DNA from: Teratosphaeria epicoccoides
Taxonomy: Eukaryota > Ascomycota > Dothideomycetes > Mycosphaerellales > Teratosphaeriaceae
Reading direction: 5' to 3'
Length of the DNA: 64,000 nt
Assembly (NCBI GenBank): GCA_021401465.1
Contig: JADDMT010000028.1
Span: 124,001-188,000, forward strand
Both the position numbers and the translations under genes were made by a program. This document shows, in pieces, positions 40,162-49,421 of the stretch (positions are counted from its first letter, which is position 1; each line of letters starts with the position of its first letter). The notes under the pieces are model-generated. The model did no database searches. It saw nothing but the letters and a program-made list of their open reading frames with translations, and was not told the origin of the DNA.

Positions 40162-41370
40162 TTAAGCAATCTTGCGTCCCACATTACCCACCCCTTTGCC
40201 TACAATACTGACGACCGCCTCTCCTTCCTCACTACCCTCGCGCATACCCCATCCACCCATCCCAAATGTTCTCAGATCTCGCGCAAGCTGAATGACCTGC
40301 TCTGAGCCCAAAACTTCCTTGCCAATGGTGATGCGCCCAACGTCTTCACTTCCCATAGCCATGAGCGTGAGCATTGTCGGCGCAGCGACAGCTGGTACAC
40401 AACCGCCTTGCTCAACGGCCTCGAGCAGCTGATAAGCACACTTCTTGCCCAGATCCTCAGGAGGCTCGCCACCAGTGGGCGGACTCGCAATGTCTGCCGA
40501 ATACAGCACGTTGGTGTGTGTCTCCGCTACCAAGCTCAATCCAAAACCCAAGCCTGTCTTCTTCTTCGCTGCAGGGTTCTCGCGCGTCGGCGCAGGCACG
40601 AACGGTGCAGACGACACATCGGAGAAGATATACGTATCGGGGACCAACTCATTGAGCACGCCTCTTGCCGCCTCGATCAAGCGCGCATTGTTCGCGCCCG
40701 CCACACCCGTCGAATATGCTACGCCTCTCACTCTCTTGACTCTGCCAGCATTCAGCAGATGCAGCGTTTTCGGAAGTCTGACTTGATGCCCAAAGACCAA
40801 TTGCACCTCGCCCCCACCGCCTTTGCCATCTCTGCCAGTATTCGACCGCTTGAGCACTCGTAGCTCGATGCTGTTCTCGATGTCAAAGTGCCGATAAAGC
40901 GGCAATATTGCTGTGCGCACCGTATCTACACTCACGTCGCCCGTTTCGGTTGCGCTTGTGATGACGCCTGGACCGGTGAAAAGCACGTCTACCTTCGCCT
41001 TGGAGAACGGCGCCAACAGGCACAGCGGCACTAGAAACCAGCTTACTCCTCTCGTGCAATCAGCGGGTAGCTCATGTCTGATCACGCCTCCCGACGCGCC
41101 GTGTCCCGCTGCGCTGCCAGTCACCAAACCAGGCTTGTAGGCGACCGTGGTTCCAGTGTAGGAGAACTCGATCTGAGAGCCATTCGTGATCGCCTCGAGA
41201 AGACGGAGGAACGAGACCTCGTGCGGAGCAAGCCCTGGCGACGCATGTGACGAAGATCGTATCTGAGATATGCGGATAGTCCTGCCTGTTAGTGTGGCTA
41301 GCACAAGGCGCTGGATCAGATATTTTGAGCCTGTGAACTTGAGCGCAGGTTGTGCTGGCTCCATTGCCAT
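40162..41370 (-). CDS. rcl1: Rcl1, RNA 3'-terminal phosphate cyclase-like protein
   Basis: A single exon of 402 residues. Rcl1 is an essential nucleolar component of the small-subunit processome, acting with Bms1 in 18S rRNA maturation at site A2; unlike true cyclases it lacks the catalytic histidine. The fold signatures are PALKFTGSKYLIQRLVLATL, TGRTIRISQIRSS, HEVSFLRLLEAITNGSQIEF, then CTRGVSWFLVPLCLLAPFSK, VKRVRGVAYSTGVAGANNAR and a C-terminal LLEAVEQGGCVPAVAAPTML. ATG 41370 (MAMEPAQPALKF) is chosen because upstream codons in the frame look like untranslated leader; 41364 is an alternative. An insert around VPAPTRENPAAKKKTGLG is fungal-like. Confidence 0.92.
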   Translation of the reverse strand: MAMEPAQPALKFTGSKYLIQRLVLATLTGRTIRISQIRSSSHASPGLAPHEVSFLRLLEAITNGSQIEFSYTGTTVAYKPGLVTGSAAGHGASGGVIRHELPADCTRGVSWFLVPLCLLAPFSKAKVDVLFTGPGVITSATETGDVSVDTVRTAILPLYRHFDIENSIELRVLKRSNTGRDGKGGGGEVQLVFGHQVRLPKTLHLLNAGRVKRVRGVAYSTGVAGANNARLIEAARGVLNELVPDTYIFSDVSSAPFVPAPTRENPAAKKKTGLGFGLSLVAETHTNVLYSADIASPPTGGEPPEDLGKKCAYQLLEAVEQGGCVPAVAAPTMLTLMAMGSEDVGRITIGKEVLGSEQVIQLARDLRTFGMGGWGMREGSEEGEAVVSIVGKGVGNVGRKIA

Positions 41371-42075
41371 CTTGCCTGACGACGTTGGGGCCTTTGGTAA
41401 AGCAAGACCTACTTGTAACGTCTTACGCGCCCACAGATTTGAGGGTGGAGGTTGCAGCGAGCAATACCATGAATGTTGTCTGGAGCCACGAGTGCTCCGG
41501 CAAAACTTCTCTCCAAAGGTGCACACGCGAACAGATCTAACATTTTACGGAACGTTCGGAAGACAAACGTTCGGAAGACATAACGTAGGGCTGACAGACG
41601 ACTTCACGGATTTCCAGTGTTGCACTTCTCTCTCGTAGCACCACCGCTGCGTACGTGCCACTGGCGATGTCAGTGACGAAGTTCCCAACTCCTTCGCCAG
41701 ACCGCTAATGCGTCCCGAAAAGCTGGTAACTAGAACTCACGTGGCGATGAGGAAATTGGAGATCGCCGGAGTCTCATTAGGCCATTCCTGCTGCTGCTAC
41801 TAAGCACAGCACCATGGGATGTATCTATGAGATCAACTCTTGGCCAGATCTTCTCACACTCTGGCCTGAGCACGCTCGCTCGGCAATTTCATCATGACAA
41901 ATGAAATAATCTAGTCTTGAGCAATGCTAAGACCATCTGACGACTCTGCCGAGTCGATTCCACGAGCAAGACACCAGCATCTCAATTCGAAGCAATGGAG
42001 CTTTTGGCCCAGAACGCCCGCCGATGCAAATCGTGGTCTTCTCGATATGCTTGGGATATAATGTCGACGAGCAAA
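41371..42075. other. Intergenic between rcl1 and RRM gene
   Basis: About 700 bp holding the rcl1 promoter and the 3' region of the glycine-rich RNA-binding gene. It includes a short direct duplication (ACGTTCGGAAGACA, twice near 41551..41582). No gene. Confidence 0.35.
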
Positions 42076-42927
42076 TTACCAACCGCCCTGCTGACCCTGG
42101 CCGCCGTTCGGTTGTTGCTGATAGCCACCTTGCTGGTAGCCACCCTGTTGGAAGCCGCCTGTTGGCCCAGTCAGTCTCAAAAAGTCCGGAGGTAAAGAGA
42201 TGAGAGCAATGACGGACCTTGCTGATAGCCGCCTCCACCGCCGCGCCAGTTGCTGCCGCCGCCAGAGAAGCCTAGGAAAGTCAGTATGTTTTAATGGGAT
42301 TGGTATGTTCTTGCGAACATACCACCACCGCCGTAGCCGCCACCACCGTAGCCACCACGACCGCCGCCGAAACCGCCACCACCACCGCCATAGCCGCCTG
42401 GAAATGCAGTCAGTCAAGATGTTAGGACAGCGGCATGCTGTGTCAATTACCGCGGCCCCCACCGAAGCCTCCACCACCACCACCACCACCACCCGGAGCA
42501 CGCTCCGAGGCCTTGTCGACACGTATGGTGCGGCCGTCAAACCTGGAAGATGGTCAGCGAGGGGATGGTGTACGTCTTCAGGCTGCATCGACTTACTCGA
42601 CGTTGTTCATGGCAGCGATTGCACTGTCAGCCGCCGTCTCGTCAGCAAAGCGCACGAAGCCGAAACCGCGGCTGCGGCCGGTATCGCGGTCTTTCACCAC
42701 GACCTGTTGGCCTGTCAGCATTCGTTCAGGATGGGCGCAATGCGCGTCGCAGCGCTCGCGATTCGTGGCGGCGATACTTACAGCCTCGTCGACCTGGCCA
42801 TACTCCTCGAACTTAGTGCGCAGAGTCTGGTCGTCGGTGTGCCATGCTAGACCACTGTTGCCTTCATCAGCCTCAGCGCATGCGAGCAGAGCTCACTAAG
42901 TGCGCACCCAATGAACAGTTTCGACAT
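42076..42927 (-). CDS. Glycine-rich RNA-binding protein (one RRM)
   Basis: Seven exons, 42908..42927, 42782..42854, 42597..42703, 42451..42542, 42323..42397, 42218..42271 and 42076..42158, give 167 residues. The N-terminal RRM is complete: RNP2 KLFIGGLAW, then HTDDQTLRTKFEEYGQVDEA, RNP1 RSRGFGFVRF and FDGRTIRVDKASER. The C-terminal half is low complexity: Gly-rich with RGG/GGYGG units, a GSNWRGG island, and a Gln/Gly tail (GGFQQGGYQQGGYQQ) ending in GQQGGW. This is the GRP/CIRP-like class of nuclear-cytoplasmic RNA chaperones, often stress- or cold-regulated. The seven short introns are GT..AG and the gene structure is consistent in every phase. Confidence 0.9.
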
Positions 42928-45263
42928 GTTGTCCGTCGCTCCCAGTCGCTCTACCTTAGGTAAGGACAGAATGTACGCGCAAGCCGAACTTTAGTTTTCC
43001 TGTGTTCCTCGAGCCGCAGTCCGCTTATCTGTGGCCCTGTGGGTTGATGTCTTGGTAAGGCAGACGAAGGGTAGGTCTTCAGAGTTTGGATAGCTTCGAG
43101 CTAAGTGTGAATGGCTGGATGACGTTTCAGGGAAGTGGTGATTGAGGGTTCGAAGATCACATGCGGTTCCCGGTACTTTGAGGTCAGACGACGGCCTTTT
43201 AAGGCCTAAAGGCCGGGGTAAGCACGTGGCTGCGCGGCACTACCGAATTTCGAGGATGATCACAACTTTACAAGCAATCAGATGCCAGATAGCAAGAGGA
43301 TCGCGTGCAGATGCGTCCAATCCAAAACGATGTCAGGCGAGCAGAGAGCCTTGCTAGGCGTGTTAACTCAAAAGGACCGAAAGTCTCGCAAACGAGCTAC
43401 CTTCGACGGTGCGAGGAAAGGAACAATGTAAGGGACCGTAAGAGGAGCCTTGCCCCTCATGTAGCACGCTGAAGAGCCATCAGAGCAACCATCTGCGCCA
43501 AACGGCGCGAGGCGCGCCACATGCTCTTGCCAAGCAATGGCTGCACTGGCAGGCAGTTGGCAGACGACTCCCGCAAACCTCACCGATGCACGCATGCAAC
43601 CACAACTCGAGTGGTCCGGGAAGTCAATCAGGCTAGGGTTGGTCGCGCACCTGCGCGGATGTGGAGTATTGGAACAATAGCGCAGCAAAGACAGCTCATG
43701 AGAACCAAGTCGGTCGCGTCTAAGTGGCCTGCATATGCCAGCTCTTAGACAGATCTCATATATGGCTCGGCGAATGATGTGCAGCAATCGCGCCTCTGTT
43801 CCCGCTCGCGCTCGACTTCTTCGCGCTGCGATTGGGGGAGCCCTGTTCGGTGCGAGCGCAAGTGTCATATTGGTCTGTCCCGTGTTCAGAAGTACATGCG
43901 GTTCGTCACAGCTAGCTGCTGTGATGGCGGGGTCGCCATTGGGTCGAGGAGGGGCGGCAGCTAGAGGTTATGCAGACTCGCAGGCTGCAGCTGCATGGAC
44001 TGGTTGCTGTCAGCCCAACTTTACCGAATCGTGTGCCCACGCTTGCTGCGACGTGCCGAGGCCGGCGCGTTGTCACACAGGCAATTCTGCGAGGGTGCTT
44101 CAACCAAAAATGTCTGCTTCAACCAAAAATGTTGGTTGAGAAATGTGGTGAGATTCCGCGATCGGTTACACGACCTTCACAGCTCTATTTCCTTTTGGGC
44201 TATTGCAGAAGATTAGGGTGGGGTCCGAGCGTCGGGATCTGCTCACTCGGGTCGCTCGTTCACCATTGACCGAAGTAAATCCTCGTAGAAGACACTGCAC
44301 TTCATCCATACACACCTGCGCCCATCGTAGCATTTTGTTACTCACGTCGTCGCATGTTTACCGGAACGTGAGATTGAGCACGCGCGTTGCTTCTTGCCCT
44401 GTCTAGCCTCGAGCGGCGGCAAATTGCAGAAGTGGAGCTGTTCCCTGCTCCCTCACACCCACACCAGTAATCGCTTCAAAGATTGCGCCCAATCCACGCA
44501 AATGCATAAGCCTTTTCGGGGACCTTGACATCGTCTTGACAACGCACTGTTAGCGTGAGTGGCCAGATGTTGGGCTCACTGGGCAGCAAGAGGCGCGACG
44601 CGGGGGACATGCACACAAGCGAGATGCGTAAAATAAAGGTTGTGTATCCAGGTACAATGGGTTTAGAGATGTTCTTCGTTGAGCATTTCGCGTCTTACAC
44701 CTAGGCTTCTAACACCAAGGCTACATGGACACCGTTCGTGTGGACAAGTCAATGGAGGAGAGTTCCAATGAGCAGCAGCAGCTAGTGCAATGCGACTTCG
44801 TAAAGATGGCAGGTTGGATAGTGGGACTGATACTGTATCACGGTCCAGAACTTGATCTCCCGATTTTGGTGTTCGATTCCATGTAGTAGAGCTGTTTAGG
44901 TTGACTATCATGGATGATGGACCCCAGGAATCGTTGATCTTGAGGCTCAACAACAAGCGACTGACCAATGCACCATACCGTGTTTCGAGATTATTCTGCG
45001 ATGAATGGGTGGGCAGGTGCGACTGTCAGACCCCACAATGCACTGGGTCGTTCCTGCCTGCTTGGGAAGATGACCTGTCACTTGCTGCACCGCCACCGAT
45101 CGTGGATCTTTGAGCATTTGCACCTGTTTACTTCGGTTCTGAAATCGCGTGGCTACGAAGGGTAGACCGCAGCATTGGGAAGGCGACTCGCATACGCACC
45201 GGCACAATCAGCCAGGGTTGCCGGCTGATCTGCCCGTGGGGCGGACGAAACTATTGAGCGCCC
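42928..45263. other. Long region without firm gene
   Basis: About 2.3 kb. The ORFs (for example plus 43735..44139, minus 43368..43868) overlap on both strands and show no recognisable motifs. A short direct repeat lies at 44097..44132. The left end holds the RRM gene promoter. An accessory gene too degraded to recognise cannot be excluded. Confidence 0.35.
44097..44132. repeat. 17-bp direct repeat with hairpin
   Basis: GCTTCAACCAAAAATGT occurs at 44097..44113 and again at 44116..44132. The second copy is followed by TGGTTG, so CAACC and GGTTG can pair around a nine-base loop. Confidence 0.75.
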
Positions 45264-47576
45264 ATGGATGTCCGCCAATGGCTCGAGAACACTGCAGATC
45301 GAGAGCCTCCTGATGAAGATGAGCGCGCTGTTGTCGCTCGACATCTTGGAGTCTCCAGCAAGCCTGAAGCATCTCCACAGTACCGCTGCAAACGCAAACG
45401 TGCGTCCAGTGACAGCTCCATCATCCACCCACGCCCTCTCATCCACGGATCCGTCCATGCGGACAACCAGGCGCACGTGGCCGGAGGATTCCGTGCACCA
45501 GAATATGCCAGAGCAATGCAGCATAGCCTTGACGGCTCGCAGAGCTGTGAAAGCGCAAAGCGTTCACCGCCTGGAGCATATCGAGCATATGAGAGAAGGC
45601 CACGACACAAGACGAAGACTGACCGCTATGATCCCAACGCCAAACGGAAGCGCACGGAGCACAAGGGTTGCGGGGATGCGAAGGTCAGGTCTACGCGCCG
45701 CAAGTCGCACCGCAGTGGTGATGGGTTCAAGACCACAGGGCTTGTGCAGGGTTTCCAGATCAAAAACGGTCCCAACAAGTCTAGGCTAACAGTACGTGTA
45801 ACGAGGCCAGGAATGCGCCAGTATGGCTGACGTAAGCATAGCTGAAGCCGGATGTAAATGCGGGCATCTTTAAGCATGGACGAGCTTCTGCGCAGGTAGC
45901 GGGCCGAGGAAGCGGATGTAGGCTGCCTTGTGCGAGTGTGGCACTGCAGTGCTGACTGATCAGCAGTGCCTGATCTTGTCTTCAACGAGATGCGTTTCCT
46001 TCAGCGACCCAGAGATCATCAAGACGAGCTACCAGGGGAGAGAGACGAATCGCACACCACCAAGCAAGGCCGCGAGAAGCACGATCACGAAGAGATATCT
46101 GCCTATTTTGCGAAAGCAGATTTCGAAGCGGCAGGCCCCACAGTCCACGCGCCGCCAACTCTCGAGGCGAGAGACAGTCGTTCGAACCAGCACACCGCTC
46201 GCCGAGAGTCGAGGAAGGAGGTGGCTAAGCCGCCAGTCGACCTGCCGGAAAAGACGTTCTTGGGCTTTGGCAGTAAAGGCGCAACTGGGGAGAGTAAGGC
46301 TACTGCACGGACGGACAACTCGTACTTCACCTGGTCCGAGTCTGCAGTACTTCCTCCCAGACCGAAGCCGCGCGATTACAGCTCGGGCCCGTTTTTCGAG
46401 GTCGCTCGGGTGACTCGGGCTGAGGAGGGAGCCCCGGGAAAGTCTTCTCAGCATCACAATGCCGTCAAGCACCCAGATCATGCCAAAGACATGGGCGAGA
46501 AGAACACTTGGACCGCGTCACGCAGAGTGCGTGGTCTGGCTGTAGTGGAGATGTACCAAGCGGCCGCAAAGCCAGATGCTTGGTGTCGTCGCTCTCGAAG
46601 TCCTGGATCACGAGATCAGCATCCGACGATGAAAGATTCGCAGCATCTGTCGTCCGAAGCAGCCTCCTCGATGACAAATCAGAGGCAAAGCTTCAACACC
46701 TCTGATATTTTGAAAGTTCGTCAGCCACACACATCAAGTCACTACGAAGAAAGGACACATATGGCCGAAGGTCCTGAACTCAACGATGACGATGCGGACA
46801 ACAAAGAGAACCGCGATCCGGCAGGCCTCTCGCCAACGACCAAGTTGCTGCAGCAGGCACAGAGGGCTGTCGACGATGTGACAACAGCGGATAACAATGG
46901 TCAGAAGCAGAGATGCGCACCAGAGATTACGGGCAAAGTTCGCCAACGTGCACACAAGCTTGATCATGCCACGCGCGCCAGATATCATCTGTCAATCGAG
47001 ACCAACGAACAGCACGAGAGATCGACGAAAAGTCCTGCGCTTCCACAACGACGACTACAAACAGCGAGTACTCTCAAGACAGGTCAGGATCGCTGGCCTC
47101 AGAAGTCAAGACTTCATCAGCCGCATGAGAAGCTCCGCCGCCGCACGGCTGGACAGCCTGCGATACGACGAAACGCCTCTGCGGACGGTGAAATGCTAGA
47201 CGACCAGCCAGACGCACCTCCGATCGACTGGCTGAGCCATCACGCCTATGCGAGTACCAGGCAGGTCGAGGATCTGGTGCTTGGACGTCCCAACCGTGTC
47301 GCGCCAGGTCTGTACCAAGCTCAGGCCGAATGTGGTGGTACGACACGATCGACGTCACCTCGAAGAAGCAACTCCTTTGCGCGGATGTCAGATGCGATGC
47401 GATCACAGCTTTCGGGGCGTGGAAGGCCTGCAAGGACGCCGTCGATCCGGGGGCTGTCTATAGAGAAAGAGTTCGAAGGTGACCAGTTTGAACTTGAAGG
47501 GACAGGGCTTGTGACGGATGGCTGTGCAGCAACGGATGAACTTGCTGGATTTTGGAAGCCACAGCGATTGTATTGA
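45264..47576 (+). CDS. Conserved ascomycete protein of unknown function (737 aa)
   Basis: Three exons, 45264..45791, 45842..45917 and 45967..47576, give 737 residues; both introns are about 50 bp. The N-terminus MDVRQWLENTADREPPDEDE and the basic block YERRPRHKTKTDRYDPNAK are followed, across the introns, by RLTLKPDVNAGIFKHGRASA and GLPDLVFNEMRFLQRPRDHQ. A further conserved-looking motif is NSYFTWSESAVLPPRPKP. The remainder is long, charged and probably disordered, with PPIDWLSHHAYASTRQVEDL near the end and GFWKPQRLY at the C-terminus. I recall hypothetical proteins with the same islands in other Pezizomycotina, but no assigned role. The basic, Ser/Arg-rich composition suggests a nuclear protein (inference). 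It is convergent with the APH-like gene, 112 bp away. Confidence 0.75.
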
Positions 47577-47688
47577 CCTGTGAACGCAATTGCACGAAAT
47601 CCTTACGACTTGTGCCTGCCCAACCACGTCTCCCCCATCGCGGTCCACTTCGAGAAGAGACATCAACCCCACATCCCTCAACCCCGCA

Positions 47689-48903
47689 TCACATCTTCGC
47701 CACCCCCTTCCCCTCCACCTGCGCTCTCCAGCGCCCCAAAAACTCCCACCCCATCTCCGCAAACGGCCCCATCAACACCCCATACTCCCTCGCCTTCTCA
47801 CTACTCGCCTGCCTCCGCGCAAACCGCGCCGCAATCCCCTGCATAATAATACTGCCCCGAAAGATACTAAACGCGTCTGCCCACGTCAGCTCCTCCGGGA
47901 GCACGTTCCATCCCGCCGCCTCCTCATACCAGCGCACACACTCCTCTTTGTCAGGGAGGCCGGGCGTCGCGCCGGGAGTGAACGCGGGGTTCGAGCGGGG
48001 CGTTGATGTCGTCGTCGCCGTACCGGCGGCAGTGGTACTTCGGGATGACGGAGCGGTCGTAAACGGCATCAGGAGGTTGCAGAGGTCGGAGAGCGGGTGG
48101 CCAAGCGTCGCCATTTCCCAGTCCAGAATGCCGATGACGCGGGGCTCGGTGGGGTGGTAGACGAGGTTGTCGATCTTGTAGTCGCCGTGCACGAGGGTGG
48201 AGCGGTCGCGGGGCTGGGTGCGCGGGTCTGCGAAGAAGGCGACCATGGCGTCGTAATGCGGGAGTTTGCCGACGGGGGCGTGGGTCGCGACGTCGGTGGT
48301 CTCGGCCTGGGCGGAGGAGATGGCGGCGAAGGTTTTGAGCTGGCGGTTGTAGAAGGCGTGAGGGCGGCCGAAGGTCTGCAGGGAGACGGATTCCGGGGGG
48401 GTGCGGTGGAGTTTTGCGAGGGTGGTGATGGCGGATTTCCACATTTGGGTGCGGTGGGTGGGGGGGACCTGGGGGAGGGAGGGGTCGGCGAAGATGCGGC
48501 CGCGGAGGAAGGACATGATGTAGAAGGGGGTGCCGAGGACGGAGGCGTCGGGGCAGAGGCAGTAGGGCTTGGGGACCGGGACGTCGGTGGGGGCGAGGGC
48601 GTGGATGATCTGGTACTCGCGGTCGACTTGGTGGGCGGTGCGGGAGAGGAGTTGGCCGGGGGGCTTTTTGCGGAGGACGAATTGGGAGCTGTCGGGGGCG
48701 GTGAGGAGGTAGGTGGGGTTGGATTGGCCATAGCCGAACTGTGCTGAGGTGTTGGCTGGTGTTGCGCAAAAGGGAGGGCCGGGTGATATATGAGGGTGAC
48801 TGACCTGCTTGACGTCGAGGGGTGTTTTGATCTCTGGGACCGTTTCGGCGATGTACTGTTCTAGCTTTTGGATGTCGATGGGTTGTCGGATTGGGCCTGC
48901 CAT
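47689..48903 (-). CDS. APH-family phosphotransferase-like protein (ACAD10/11 kinase type)
   Basis: Two exons, 48805..48903 and 47689..48738, give 382 residues; the 66-bp intron (GTCAGT..CAG) is itself free of stops and in frame, so an unspliced reading would add 22 residues. The aminoglycoside-phosphotransferase fold is clear: QFGYGQSNPTYLL (nucleotide loop), FVLRKKPPGQLL (ATP-binding Lys), DREYQIIHAL, PFYIMSFLRGRIF, the catalytic loop LVHGDYKIDNLVYHP and the metal site ILDWEMATLGHPLSDL. Stand-alone fungal relatives match the kinase part of human ACAD10/11, which phosphorylates 4-hydroxyacyl-CoAs during lipid breakdown; this function is inferred. A Ser/Thr-rich insert (TTAAGTATTTSTPRSN) interrupts the C-lobe. 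Confidence 0.88.
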   Translation of the reverse strand: MAGPIRQPIDIQKLEQYIAETVPEIKTPLDVKQVSHPHISPGPPFCATPANTSAQFGYGQSNPTYLLTAPDSSQFVLRKKPPGQLLSRTAHQVDREYQIIHALAPTDVPVPKPYCLCPDASVLGTPFYIMSFLRGRIFADPSLPQVPPTHRTQMWKSAITTLAKLHRTPPESVSLQTFGRPHAFYNRQLKTFAAISSAQAETTDVATHAPVGKLPHYDAMVAFFADPRTQPRDRSTLVHGDYKIDNLVYHPTEPRVIGILDWEMATLGHPLSDLCNLLMPFTTAPSSRSTTAAGTATTTSTPRSNPAFTPGATPGLPDKEECVRWYEEAAGWNVLPEELTWADAFSIFRGSIIMQGIAARFARRQASSEKAREYGVLMGPFAEMGWEFLGRWRAQVEGKGVAKM

Positions 48904-49421
48904 GTTTGCTGTATCTTCAGTGCTCCTTGGCGGAGACTACAGGGGATGGACTACATGTTGATGTACTGTTGGTGAAGCATTCATTATGGCTGATCAGCCG
49001 AGGTTGACGCTGAGCTGCTACTTGGTACTTGCAGCACAGCCGAGCTTTGCTTTCCAGCTTGCTTTGCGGGACGTTTACACTACAGGAACAGAGCCGTAAA
49101 CAATATCGCGATACTCGTGATGTATTAGTCACGTCTTCTGCTGAATTAAACATGAAAGACACGCGCTGAGGCCTGTCTAATTACATGTATTACTGTAACA
49201 TTGGGTAGCAGCAGTGGTGGCAAGCAAATACGCGTCAAAGGTGATGCGGTGACGGGACCTGCAGTGAATTCGTCATTGTAGCAGGGTCTTCCCTTCTCGT
49301 TGTTTACCTTTCGTCTGTCCTTTCCCGATCCACGCGACTTTTTGATACCTTATTACAAAAGAAGCAAAATCAGGAATCTCGAGCATCCTGAGGCCGACAG
49401 ACCATTATTGTTGCGCGGCTC
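48904..49421. promoter_or_regulatory. Divergent intergenic region
   Basis: About 520 bp between the APH-like gene (minus) and the CLIP-170-like gene (plus). A short ORF (48917..49162 minus) is not convincing. Confidence 0.3.

Noticed and set aside
44850..44890. tRNA-like T-arm around GTTCGATTCC
   Set aside because: The flanking bases do not form a five-pair stem, and no acceptor or anticodon arm is present.
48069..48769. Long Pro/Arg-rich and Gly/Val-rich ORFs on both strands inside the APH-like gene
   Set aside because: The region is very GC-rich, so stops are rare in all frames; only one frame carries the kinase motifs.
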